A DNA stretch of 64,000 nt from Clostridium ljungdahlii DSM 13528 (GTDB taxonomy: Bacteria > Bacillota > Clostridia > Clostridiales > Clostridiaceae), in assembly GCF_000143685.1 (NCBI RefSeq), contig NC_014328.1:1178001-1242000 (forward strand). Reading direction: 5' to 3'. Positions 17,190 through 25,029 of this stretch are shown one piece after another (the first letter of the stretch is position 1; each line of letters begins with the position of its first letter). The notes below the pieces were generated by a model. That model was given only the letters and a program-made list of their open reading frames with translations, did not search any database and was not told the origin of the DNA. A program made the translations under genes and the position numbers.

Positions 17190-17300
17190 TAGCTTAAATA
17201 TAGCTCCTTTTATGATATTCTGACCATTATACAACTTATTTGCCACAGTATTAGCAGATTGCTCTATGTACGTTCATGCCTATCTTATGCACATAACTTA
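17190..17300 (+). repeat. Accessory intergenic repeat module, diverged copy E
   Basis: Starts with a hairpin (AAAAGGGGCTATA / TATAGCTCCTTTT), then TTATGATATTCTGACCATTA and ACAACTTATTTGCCACA, which align to the first half of copies B and C. It continues with AGCAGATTGCTCTATGTA, which aligns to copy A (GCAGATTTCTCTATATATGTA). The promoter/tail half of the module is not recognisable. It lies about 185 nt before the agrD-like gene. Confidence 0.6.
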
Positions 17301-17485
17301 TTGTCAATATATGTTTAATTTCATGTATAAAAATTTTGTCCTGAGATTTATTTTATTATGGAATTCGTATACCAAATATTTACAAAATTAATTTTCTTAT
17401 TTCTATTTTTTTTGTAATATATAGCAGGAAAATCTAATTTATTGTAGAATTTATAAATTAAAACATTATAGGAGGTATATGAAAA

Positions 17486-17629
17486 ATGAAAAATTTAAAA
17501 GAGAGTGTTTTAAAGAAAAGTATGAAAGTGGTAGGTTGTTTGTCTTTATTTCTAGAAGCTTTAGTTATAGTCCCAGCATCAGCAGGTTGTTACCATCAGC
17601 CAAAATGTCCTGATGAACTTTTGAAATAA
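17486..17629 (+). CDS. agrD: AgrD-like autoinducing peptide precursor
   Basis: 47 aa. It has the layout of cyclic-lactone autoinducer precursors: an amphipathic N-terminal helix (MKNLKESVLKKSMKVVG), a short hydrophobic stretch (CLSLFLEALVIVPASA), a core with two cysteines (GCYHQPKC) and an acidic C-terminal tail PDELLK. The C-P-x-E-L ending is the AgrB-recognised signature of AgrD. GGAGG lies ten bases before the ATG; a closer ATG at 17479 is in another frame. In the family AgrB trims the tail and the core cyclises through a Cys. The AgrC-like kinase gene starts 115 nt downstream. No agrB is in the window. Confidence 0.8.
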   Translation: MKNLKESVLKKSMKVVGCLSLFLEALVIVPASAGCYHQPKCPDELLK

Positions 17630-17743
17630 TTACTTAGTCTTTTACAAATACTTAGGTTAAAGATTTTAATAATGAAAAATACAAAATTATTGGTTTTTAT
17701 CTATAGTATTTATAAAAAACTTTAGAATCAAAGGGGGAATATT

Positions 17744-19066
17744 GTGGTTGCTGTTATAAGAGAAATAATTATGGATACTATAGAAGCATTACTTCTTTTA
17801 GGTATTTTTGAAGCACTGTATGATAAGAAAAAATTTATAATACAGAATAAAATTAGAACAGGATTATTTTGTGTATTGTATATTTTTGGAACTTATTGGT
17901 GTACATTACATATGGTACTAGTTGACCACACATTGTTCCTTCTAGTGTACGATGTTTTATTAATTGCTTGGATTATGAAAATAAAGATTTTTGATTCTAT
18001 AGTTATAGTTTCTTTATTTTTTACAATAATTTTTAGTACAGAATTTTTTGTTCAAATCATTGAAATGTTTATATTTGATCTGGATTTGAATCAAGTTTTT
18101 TTAAATTCTATAGGTGCATGGGCTGCTACATTAATTTCTAAAGCATTACAAATTTTTATTGTAGCTATGATTTTTAAATTTAATTATTATTTTGTTAAAC
18201 TTAAATTATTTGAAAAAGAAGGGGCTGTTTTTGCTAGTTTAATAATTGAATCAGTAGTGGTTACTATCTTAGTATTTTGCGTTAATTTTAGCCTACTTGA
18301 TATAAAAAATATACAAATGTATAATATTTTAATTTTTACTGTGTATTTCATATTTCTAATTTTAAAATTTAAAAACTTAAAGGAAAAACAAACACTTGTA
18401 AATATAAATACTAAGTATAAAGTTCAAGAAAGCCAAATTAAAAATATGGAAGAAATAATTAGTATAATAAGGCAGGAAAAGCACGATTTTGCCAACCACA
18501 TAAATGTTATACAGGGATTATGTTTATTAAACAAGCCTAACACTGTTGAAAGAATAAATAATTATGTGTTGAAAATTTCAGATACCATGCAGTCTTCCTT
18601 TAAGTATTTAGATACAGGAAATGATTACATAGATGGATTATTATCTATCAAAAACAACTATGCTGTGAAAAATAACATAAATTTTGAAGTAATGATTGAT
18701 GAACCGTTTGATTTGATAAAAGTCAGACAGGATGAATTGATAAGTATAATAAGCAACCTGGTAGATAATGCATTTGAAGCGTTTCAATCTAAGTTATATA
18801 CTGATGATAAGGAGATAGCTGTCAGCACTTTTAGAGAGCATGAAGATTTTTGTATTGAAGTAGCTGATAATGGGGATGTCATTCCAGAAGACATGATAAA
18901 AAAGATTTTTGATAGAGGATTTTCCACAAAAACAACTAAGAAGAGTGGCCACGGTTTTGGATTGTATATTATTAAACAATTAGTTGAAGAAAACAATGGA
19001 AGAATATACGTGGAAAGCAGTCCTGAAATTACTAAATTTTTAGTGAAATTTAAGATAGAAGGATAG
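17744..19066 (+). CDS. agrC: AgrC-like sensor histidine kinase (HPK10 family)
   Basis: 440 aa from the GTG at 17744, six bases after GGGGG. The first about 200 residues form six hydrophobic segments, as in AgrC peptide receptors. A linker coiled coil is followed by the HPK10 phospho-acceptor box RQEKHDFANHINVIQGL (His at about residue 247). The ATPase domain has the N box IISNLVDNAFEA, G1 VADNGDVIPEDMI, F box and G2 GHGFGLYIIKQLVEENNG. It follows the agrD-like gene on the same strand, so it is the likely receptor for that peptide. The cognate LytTR-type response regulator (agrA) is not adjacent; a terminator follows the kinase gene. Confidence 0.85.
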   Translation: MVAVIREIIMDTIEALLLLGIFEALYDKKKFIIQNKIRTGLFCVLYIFGTYWCTLHMVLVDHTLFLLVYDVLLIAWIMKIKIFDSIVIVSLFFTIIFSTEFFVQIIEMFIFDLDLNQVFLNSIGAWAATLISKALQIFIVAMIFKFNYYFVKLKLFEKEGAVFASLIIESVVVTILVFCVNFSLLDIKNIQMYNILIFTVYFIFLILKFKNLKEKQTLVNINTKYKVQESQIKNMEEIISIIRQEKHDFANHINVIQGLCLLNKPNTVERINNYVLKISDTMQSSFKYLDTGNDYIDGLLSIKNNYAVKNNINFEVMIDEPFDLIKVRQDELISIISNLVDNAFEAFQSKLYTDDKEIAVSTFREHEDFCIEVADNGDVIPEDMIKKIFDRGFSTKTTKKSGHGFGLYIIKQLVEENNGRIYVESSPEITKFLVKFKIEG

Positions 19067-19140
19067 ATAAGAGAATGAATTTATAGGCTCTAAAGTAAAA
19101 AGTTTTTGAAGTAGGCCCACAATTTTCTAATCTAAAACTA

Positions 19141-19175
19141 AAAACAGAGCTGTAACCCAATATAGCTCTGTTTTT
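19141..19175 (+). terminator. Terminator after agrC-like gene
   Basis: A 14-bp stem (AAAACAGAGCTGTA / TATAGCTCTGTTTT, one G-U) with a 6-nt ACCCAA loop and a T-rich exit. The stem and loop are related to the hairpins that open repeat modules B, C and E (AGCTATA-ACC-A-TATAGCT). Confidence 0.78.
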
Positions 19176-19215
19176 ATATATTCGAGGGTGTAGGTTAGTA
19201 CCTAAAACTTATGTA

Positions 19216-19374
19216 CTATTTTGTTTTATTGTTACTCAAAGCTATTCCTAAAGCAGCGCCAATTGATATTCCTAAAGCAAGATTATTGAATGATACTCCA
19301 AATGAAATACCCAAACTTATTCCAATAGCTAAATAATCATAGCTTTTTTTATTTGCCTTTTTATTCTGTTCCAT
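19216..19374 (-). CDS. Small glycine-zipper protein, unknown
   Basis: 52 aa. The N terminus is basic (MEQNKKANKKSYDY). It is followed by a repeated small-residue pattern, LAIGISLGISFGVSFNN then LALGISIGAALGIALSN, two near-copies of a G-x-S/A-x-G unit typical of glycine-zipper membrane-inserting helices. AAAGGAAT precedes the ATG. It lies between the agrC terminator and the peptidase remnant. No function is known; it could be membrane-active or a structural zipper protein. Confidence 0.6.
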   Translation of the reverse strand: MEQNKKANKKSYDYLAIGISLGISFGVSFNNLALGISIGAALGIALSNNKTK

Positions 19375-19406
19375 AAATAAATTCCTTTCTCAATAAATAA
19401 ATTGCC

Positions 19407-19673
19407 TTATTTATTAAATTTATATTTAACTAATAATTTCTTATTAACTCCAAAATATGATGCAATTTGGCCTTTACACATATTTTCTAAAGAATATTTG
19501 TCAATGTTTTTTTCGTCAATTAAAAGTTCAGCTGCAAACTTGTTTGCTTCATTTTCAATTCTCCCCCTGGGGAATAACGTATATTCTCTTATAAAGCAAG
19601 TGGATCTATGGTAGAGGAGTAAAGCATGTCCTAATTCATGCGCCAATACAATAACTTTTTCAACTCGTTCAAG
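19407..19673 (-). pseudogene. ImmA/IrrE-type (M78) metallopeptidase remnant
   Basis: The C-terminal part of an ImmA/IrrE-like zinc peptidase. VIVLAHELGHALLLYH gives the H-E-x-x-H motif, followed by ENEANKFAAELLID, the third-ligand Glu block of the family. The frame is closed by TAA at 19674-19676, only nine codons before HELGH, so the N-terminal part of the domain and any helix-turn-helix are missing. No ribosome site precedes the only candidate start (TTG). ImmA/IrrE proteins usually cleave repressors of mobile elements, so this may be the scar of a lost element. Confidence 0.6.
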
Positions 19674-19884
19674 TTAAAGTTTATTATTAGACTAATGTAA
19701 AATCCCTTAGTATTTTCCCTTTTTCCTACCAATGTCAACTAAATTGTTTCACAATATTTTCATATTAAGTTAAAATTTCATATGTGCAAAAGTTGTCTTA
19801 ATTATATTTTATCATCATTGTTTAAAGATAAAAAAGGTGGCTATAATTTAGATATGTAAATAATAATGAAAAGGGGAAAGTAAA

Positions 19885-21399
19885 GTGTTTCCTGTAGAAT
19901 TAAAGAATATAAATATAGAAGATATTTCTATAGAAATAGATGTGATAAAAAAAATACCTGAAGAAATAGCTAGGGATAATTGTTTAATAGCTTTAAAGAT
20001 GGAAGAAAATAAATTATTTATAGCCGTAGATAAAGTACCAAGTTTTAATTTAATTGAGGAACTAAAATTTATATTGGGAAAAGAACTTAAATTTTTTAGG
20101 ACTAGTAGGGAAGTTATATTTAAGCTAATAAATAAGTACTACTGCAAACAAAATTTAGATCATGCATTGAAAGACATAAAGTTAAAAGAGAGTATTCCAG
20201 AATTAATTGCTAATCCACTTAAAGATAAATATAAATTTCAAGGTTCTCCAGTTATAAAGGCAGCTAATTACATAATTGACAAGGCCATAGATGAAAGAGC
20301 CAGTGATTTGCATATAGAACCATTTGAAAATGGTGTTACCATAAGAATGAGAGTGGATGGAATTATGAGGGAGTATATTAAAATACCAAAGTCTATCTAT
20401 CCTCTTCTGTGTACTAGAATAAAGATAATGGCAGAGCTTGATATAGCAGAAAAGAGGATACCCCAAGATGGAAAGATAAAGTATGTTAAACAAAATCTAA
20501 ACTATGATTTAAGGGTATCTACGCTTCCTACTATATATGGCGAAAAAGTAGTTTTAAGAATTTTATATAGAGATGAAAACATAAAAGACATGACTGCACT
20601 TGGATTTTCAAAAGAAAGTGAAGATAAAATAGAAAGAATGCTATGTTGCGATCACGGACTTCTTCTAGCTGTCGGGCCAACCGGTTCCGGGAAATCCACC
20701 ACATTATATTCCCTATTAAATAATATAAATAGGTGTGAAAAAAATATAGTGAGTATAGAAGATCCTGTGGAATATACATTAGAAGGTATAAATCAAGTAA
20801 ATGTAAATACCAAGATAGGGTTTAATTTTGCAGAAGGATTGAGAAGTATACTAAGGCAAGATCCAGATGTAATAATGGTAGGTGAAATAAGAGATGAAGA
20901 AACAGCTCATATAGCAATAAGGGCAGCAGTAACGGGACACTTGGTTTTAAGTACGCTGCATACTAATAATCCTCTTGAATCTGTCATAAGGCTTCAAGAT
21001 ATGGGAGTGCCAGAATATTTTATAGAAGACGCTTTGGTAGGTGTAATATGCCAGAGACTGGTTAGAAAAATATGTACCCATTGTAAAAGCAGATATGTAC
21101 CTTCACTTCAAGAGATTAAAGAACTAAATTTATCTTCTAATTGTTATTTGTATAGAGGAAAAGGGTGTTCCAAATGCAGTCATACAGGATATAAAGGAAG
21201 AACAGTAGTATACCAGATAGTTAGCAAGAAAGATATTAGAAGACAGTATAGAAAAAATGATAAAATTAATTTTAAGGATGGTATAAAAAAATCAAATACT
21301 ATTTCTTTGAGACAAAAATGTATAGAGCTTATTAAATCAGGAATTACAACTTATGAAGAACTACTAAGGCTAAACTTATCCGATGACTACCCGCACTAA
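19885..21399 (+). CDS. pilB: Type IV pilus / type II secretion assembly ATPase (PilB/GspE)
   Basis: 504 aa from a GTG behind AAAGGGG. The GspE N-terminal domain covers about residues 1-110. The hexameric ATPase core has Walker A GPTGSGKSTTLYSL (about 264-277), the Asp box SIEDPVEYTLEGINQVNVN, Walker B-like DPDVIMVGEIRDEET and the His box GHLVLSTLHTNN. A four-Cys zinc motif follows (CTHCKS ... CSKCSHTGYKGR). It powers extension of a pilus or pseudopilus. First gene of a pilus operon. The last eight codons (LSDDYPH and stop) lie inside the structured element at 21376-21506, so the C-terminal tail is probably not the ancestral one. Confidence 0.92.
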   Translation: MFPVELKNINIEDISIEIDVIKKIPEEIARDNCLIALKMEENKLFIAVDKVPSFNLIEELKFILGKELKFFRTSREVIFKLINKYYCKQNLDHALKDIKLKESIPELIANPLKDKYKFQGSPVIKAANYIIDKAIDERASDLHIEPFENGVTIRMRVDGIMREYIKIPKSIYPLLCTRIKIMAELDIAEKRIPQDGKIKYVKQNLNYDLRVSTLPTIYGEKVVLRILYRDENIKDMTALGFSKESEDKIERMLCCDHGLLLAVGPTGSGKSTTLYSLLNNINRCEKNIVSIEDPVEYTLEGINQVNVNTKIGFNFAEGLRSILRQDPDVIMVGEIRDEETAHIAIRAAVTGHLVLSTLHTNNPLESVIRLQDMGVPEYFIEDALVGVICQRLVRKICTHCKSRYVPSLQEIKELNLSSNCYLYRGKGCSKCSHTGYKGRTVVYQIVSKKDIRRQYRKNDKINFKDGIKKSNTISLRQKCIELIKSGITTYEELLRLNLSDDYPH

Positions 21400-21506
21400 T
21401 ATTCCCACTTTTTCAAGTGGGAATAAAGAGCGGCTATGTCCCTGGATAACGATTTCTAAGTATCAGATGGAGTTAAACTCCATCTGATATCAAGAACTCT
21501 GTTTAT
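21376..21506 (-). ncRNA. Structured element E1 (unassigned ncRNA or IS605-type mini-element)
   Basis: Read on the minus strand: a 5' hairpin (TATCAGATGGAG / CTCCATCTGATA), the unpaired CTTAGAAATCG, TTATCCAGGGACATAG, a hairpin (ATTCCCACTT / AAGTGGGAAT), then TATTAG, GGTAGTCATCGGATAA. Elements at 55752-55882 and 63012-63154 share this layout and the unpaired blocks. TTATCC and GGATAA can pair to close the right half. It overlaps the 3' end of pilB in antisense. No known Rfam-type consensus was recognised. Confidence 0.55.
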
Positions 21507-21532
21507 TTGATTGCGATATTAAGGTTAGGTGA

Positions 21533-21706
21533 TGGAATATAATAAAATACTGGGCAATTGATACAAAAGGTAAAAAAATTAAAGGTAAATGTGAAGATTC
21601 CGCATTTACAAGGTTAAAATATACTTTAAGGAAAAAGGAATATTTTATATATCAAACTATTTCTTTACAAAGTTATAAGAAAATTTTTTTAAAAAATCCA
21701 GGGCCA
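21533..21706 (+). other. Start-less 5' coding extension of pilC
   Basis: This 58-codon stretch is in frame with the pilC ORF and reads KYWAIDTKGKKIKGKCEDS onward, the standard GspF/PilC N terminus. It contains no ATG, GTG or TTG. A TGA precedes it at 21530-21532. An ATG at 21532 with AAGGTTAGG upstream is in the neighbouring frame and would need a +1 shift within about 12 nt. So either a rare start (ATA/ATT), a frameshift, or loss of function. Confidence 0.6.
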
Positions 21707-22729
21707 ATGGATATAAGCGTATTATGCAGTCAATTAAGTGTTATGCTTGGGGCTGGAATAAACATATCAAGAGTACTTGATAATTTGGAAACTCAGTGCA
21801 ATAAAAGTTCCTTAAGATTAGCATTAAAATCTATAAAAGAAGATGTAATTAAAGGGCAAAGTATACATAGTAGTATGGCAAAGTTTAAAAATATATTTCC
21901 TAATTTTATGATTGAAATGATAAGAGTGGGCGAGACTAGTGGAAAACTAGATGAAGTACTGATAAAATTATCTGAATATTATGAAAAGAAAAACAATATA
22001 ATTTCCACCATAAAAGCTTCCCTTATATATCCAGTAGTAACTTTTATAACTTCTATATTCATTGTAATGTTTTTGATGATTAAAATAATACCACAATTTA
22101 CAGATATTATACAGTCAAATGGAGGTGAGATACCAACTTTGACCAGAGTGGTAATGTACATATGTCAATTTTTAGAGTTGTACTATTTGCAAGGGACTGT
22201 AATTATAAGTTTAATTCTATTATTGAGCTATAAATTTAGTAAAAGCGGTAGGGGAAGAAAAATTAGAGAGAGTATAAAGCTTAAATTACCTTATTTTAAC
22301 AAGGTGTATAATAAAATGTTTATTTTTAAAATATGTTCAGCTATGACTGTACTTAGTGAATCAGGAGTTAACATATTGAAGGCTTTAAAAATAATTAGGA
22401 ATTTAATTGGAAGTGAAATTATGGCTGAAAGATTAGAAAACTCAATAAAATATATAGAACAAGGAGAAAGTATGAGCGATGCCTTAAATAAGGCAAAAAT
22501 AAATGATAAATTATTCATATCCCTTGTTCAAACAGGAGAGGAAACGGGACAGATTGATTTAATGTTTGCTAAATTAGAAAAACTGTTTGGCAGTGAACTA
22601 GATAGGTATTTCGAAAAATCAACTAAAGTTATAGAGCCAATGATAATAATCATTCTTTCCTTATTTGTTGGAATATTTATTATATCTGCACTTATGCCTA
22701 TTTTTACTATAATGGATTCTACTCTATAA
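21707..22729 (+). CDS. pilC: Type IV pilus inner-membrane platform protein (PilC/GspF)
   Basis: 340 aa from the first canonical start, about 58 shorter than usual; the missing N terminus is encoded in frame just upstream (21533-21706). Two T2SSF domains are visible. The first (about residues 5-125) has LCSQLSVMLGAGINISRVLD and EMIRVGETSGKLDEVL. The second (about 205-325) has FKICSAMTVLSESGVNILKA and SLVQTGEETGQIDLMF. Membrane spans follow each, and the protein ends in the hydrophobic IIIILSLFVGIFIISALMPI. It couples the ATPase to pilin polymerisation. Functionality depends on how translation starts. Confidence 0.88.
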   Translation: MDISVLCSQLSVMLGAGINISRVLDNLETQCNKSSLRLALKSIKEDVIKGQSIHSSMAKFKNIFPNFMIEMIRVGETSGKLDEVLIKLSEYYEKKNNIISTIKASLIYPVVTFITSIFIVMFLMIKIIPQFTDIIQSNGGEIPTLTRVVMYICQFLELYYLQGTVIISLILLLSYKFSKSGRGRKIRESIKLKLPYFNKVYNKMFIFKICSAMTVLSESGVNILKALKIIRNLIGSEIMAERLENSIKYIEQGESMSDALNKAKINDKLFISLVQTGEETGQIDLMFAKLEKLFGSELDRYFEKSTKVIEPMIIIILSLFVGIFIISALMPIFTIMDSTL

Positions 22730-22756
22730 ATTAAAAAGAAAGCTGGGTTATAAATT

Positions 22757-23149
22757 ATGAAGGTACATAAAAAGAAAAAAGGATTTACCCTTATAGAACT
22801 TATGCTTGTAGTTGCTATAATATTAGTTCTTTTAGGATTTTTGGTTCCTAAATTTTCTGGATATCAAAGTAAGGTAAAAACTGCTAAAGCCATAAATACG
22901 GCTAAACAGCTAGAAACAGCTGCTATGGCCAGCTATGGAAATAGTGATGGAAAATTTGATACAGCTGATGTGCAGGAATGTTTATCAAAGCTTACTTCTG
23001 CAGAAAACCCGCAAGTTTCAGCTGGGGACAGTGATCAATTTATAACTATAAGCTATAAAAGTGATGATAAAGATTATACTTTAGAAATAAATGCTCAGGA
23101 AAGTTCCTATAAAGTTAAAGATGGAGATAAGCAGGTATTTCCAAAATGA
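22757..23149 (+). CDS. Type IV prepilin-like protein (likely major pilin)
   Basis: 130 aa. A short basic leader MKVHKKKKG is followed by FTLIELMLVVAIILVLLGFL, a perfect class III prepilin site: cleavage after Gly9, N-methylated Phe, Glu at +5, then the hydrophobic assembly helix. The globular part is small and hydrophilic (about residues 40-130). Being the first prepilin gene after pilC and GspG-like in size suggests it is the major subunit. The prepilin peptidase needed to process it is not in the window. Confidence 0.88.
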   Translation: MKVHKKKKGFTLIELMLVVAIILVLLGFLVPKFSGYQSKVKTAKAINTAKQLETAAMASYGNSDGKFDTADVQECLSKLTSAENPQVSAGDSDQFITISYKSDDKDYTLEINAQESSYKVKDGDKQVFPK

Positions 23150-23212
23150 GAAAATCCATAATTTAATATTTAATTGTACTTGTAAAAATTGTTGAATGAG
23201 GAGAATAATTTT

Positions 23213-23665
23213 ATGGCTGATAAAATAAAAAAAAAGGGATTTACTGTTATAGAACTTCTCTTAGTACTCAGCATATTTTCAATACTTTTAAGCTTTAGCC
23301 TGGTTAACTTAGGTACTTTTGGTAATCTTAAGAATAAGATAGATGTTGATCTTACTAATAACAATATTTTAGATTTTATAAATAAATCTAAAACCTACTG
23401 TAGAGACAAGGAAGAAGAAGGAGGATACATTTATTTTGACACAAAAAACAATGAAATAACTTTTAATGTAGCATCGAGTGAAATATTTAAATTAAAGTTA
23501 CCAGAAGGATTTGTATTAAACCGTGTAAGGGAGGATAACAGAATAAAAATAGATAACATGGGAATTACAGAGGATGCCTGCAGTATAAAATTTAAAGACA
23601 GGAAGGGAGAAATGCATTGCATTACTATGTGCGTGGGGACAGCTTACGTAGATATAAAGTATTAA
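23213..23665 (+). CDS. Type IV prepilin-like protein (minor pilin, GspH-like)
   Basis: 150 aa from the ATG at 23213, supported by GAGGAG at 23198-23203; the frame extends upstream to a TTG without support. Leader MADKIKKKG then FTVIELLLVLSIFSILLSFS, a prepilin cleavage site with Glu at +5. The C-terminal part is strand-rich (YIYFDTKNNEITFNV; IKFKDRKGEMHCITMC), like minor pseudopilin GspH. It overlaps the next gene's longest possible frame and is part of the tightly packed prepilin block. Confidence 0.82.
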   Translation: MADKIKKKGFTVIELLLVLSIFSILLSFSLVNLGTFGNLKNKIDVDLTNNNILDFINKSKTYCRDKEEEGGYIYFDTKNNEITFNVASSEIFKLKLPEGFVLNRVREDNRIKIDNMGITEDACSIKFKDRKGEMHCITMCVGTAYVDIKY

Positions 23666-23694
23666 TTTGTAAACTAAAAAACTTTGTGGTAAAG

Positions 23695-24153
23695 ATGTTA
23701 CCTCATAGGCAAAAGATACTGGTCAAAAGAGGATTCACATTAATTGAAGTGTTGTGCAGCATAACTGTTTTCTCGGTATTATTTATGACTGCACTGTTTA
23801 TTCAGGTAGATGCACTTAAAGTAAAAACATATAACGAAGAGATGAATAATTGTACTTTAGTTATGGAATATGTGAAAAATAGTATTATGTATAATTGCAG
23901 CTATGATAGTTTGTTGAATTTAAGGATGAAAGAAAGAACATATATAGACTGCAGCAATTTAAAGTTTCAACATATCAAGAACATAAATGTAACTACTCTG
24001 TTTTCAGATGAAAAACCTTTAAAAGAACCTTACATAATTTTAAAGGTAACGGGTGAAAAAGTGCTAAGGGTAAATTTGCAGCTCCATGCTAAAATGTATG
24101 GAAATATAAAGGTTGAGGAATGTGATTTTTATAAAGGAAATTATAAAAAGTAG
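23695..24153 (+). CDS. Type IV prepilin-like protein (minor pilin, GspI/PilV-like)
   Basis: 152 aa from the ATG at 23695; an upstream in-frame ATG at 23617 would overlap the previous gene by 49 nt and give an unusually long leader, so the inner start is preferred, though its ribosome site is weak. Leader HRQKILVKRG then FTLIEVLCSITVFSVLFMTA gives the prepilin site and Glu+5. The remaining region is Cys-containing (VLCS, NNCT, YNCS, DCSN) and looks like a minor pilin globular domain. It overlaps the following gene. Confidence 0.75.
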   Translation: MLPHRQKILVKRGFTLIEVLCSITVFSVLFMTALFIQVDALKVKTYNEEMNNCTLVMEYVKNSIMYNCSYDSLLNLRMKERTYIDCSNLKFQHIKNINVTTLFSDEKPLKEPYIILKVTGEKVLRVNLQLHAKMYGNIKVEECDFYKGNYKK

Positions 24154-24619
24154 ATTAGATGTAAAAAAAGGATTTACAATTATAGAAATGCTTATGGTCA
24201 TAGCTTTGGTAACGGCAATAACTACCACACAAATAATTGTTATATCGAAATATATGAAATTACACAGAGAAGAAATAAATTATAGTAGGGAAAACTTTTG
24301 TGTAAATGAAGCTTTTATAATAATTGAATATCAGATAAAAGCCGCAAAATACATAGATATAAAAAACAATATGATAATTTTAAGGAGATATGATGATAAA
24401 GAATATGATTATATAAAAAAGGACAGAAAATCTAATATCATAATTTCTTATGGTAGTCCTGATTCTTCTACTGTAAATAATGTGTTAAAAAATGTTGAGA
24501 ACTTTTATGTGGAAAGGCAGGGAAAAGTATTCTATATATCTATAAATACAAAGAAAGGTAATTTGTATAGAAGATGTTTTGCTATGGAAAAAGAAAAGTT
24601 AAAAAAGGATTTATATTGA
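24122..24619 (+). CDS. Type IV prepilin-like protein (minor pilin, PilW/GspJ-like)
   Basis: About 165 aa from a GTG at 24122 (an in-frame TTG lies three codons upstream; the start is uncertain). Leader ending in DVKKG, then FTIIEMLMVIALVTAITTTQ, a prepilin site with Glu+5. The middle has NEAFIIIEYQIKAAKYIDI and a strand-rich C terminus, as in PilW/GspJ-type minor pilins. It overlaps both neighbours, indicating one tightly coupled operon. Confidence 0.75.
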   Translation: MIFIKEIIKSRLDVKKGFTIIEMLMVIALVTAITTTQIIVISKYMKLHREEINYSRENFCVNEAFIIIEYQIKAAKYIDIKNNMIILRRYDDKEYDYIKKDRKSNIIISYGSPDSSTVNNVLKNVENFYVERQGKVFYISINTKKGNLYRRCFAMEKEKLKKDLY

Positions 24620-25029
24620 TATATGTGCTTTTTATAGGGTGTATGTGTATTTTAATTTCTCTTGGATGCTACAGCATGGAAATGCACATTAGATCAAACA
24701 ATTTAAACAGCCATAAAAAGTCTATTCAGGTGGATGTAACTGAAAAATACAGGGAATACCTTTTTACGGAGCTAAATGAGTATATAAGTAAAAATCCATC
24801 TTGTGATGATAATGGAATAAAGCAGTATATATCTTCTTTAGACAATTTTAAAATATATTTTGAAGAATGTTATATTTTCTATGACAAGAATATAGATTGC
24901 TTTAAAGTGGAGTATATTTTTAATGGTGAATTTTATAAAGAAGAAACTTATGAGTATGAAGTTAAAAATAAAGATATACTGTATAGCTGCATAGATTATT
25001 CTTTTAAGAAAGGTGGCTTAGAAAAGTGA
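24574..25029 (+). CDS. Prepilin-like protein lacking Glu+5 (PilX/GspK/ComGG-like)
   Basis: 151 aa. Leader MFCYGKRKVKKG then FILIYVLFIGCMCILISLGC: the cleavage motif K-G-F is kept, but the position that is Glu in the other four prepilins is Tyr. Lack of Glu+5 is the hallmark of GspK-type tip pseudopilins, so a tip-initiating role is a reasonable inference. It overlaps the upstream gene by 46 nt and the downstream pilM-like gene by 4 nt (GTGA). Confidence 0.72.
   Translation: MFCYGKRKVKKGFILIYVLFIGCMCILISLGCYSMEMHIRSNNLNSHKKSIQVDVTEKYREYLFTELNEYISKNPSCDDNGIKQYISSLDNFKIYFEECYIFYDKNIDCFKVEYIFNGEFYKEETYEYEVKNKDILYSCIDYSFKKGGLEK

Noticed and set aside
10905..19673. Prophage or integrative element as the accessory region
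   Set aside because: No integrase, terminase, relaxase or phage structural gene; only a peptidase remnant and repeat modules.
21376..21506. E1 as a simple bidirectional terminator
   Set aside because: It has two hairpins plus conserved unpaired blocks, no U-tract, and two relatives elsewhere; more than a terminator is needed to explain it.
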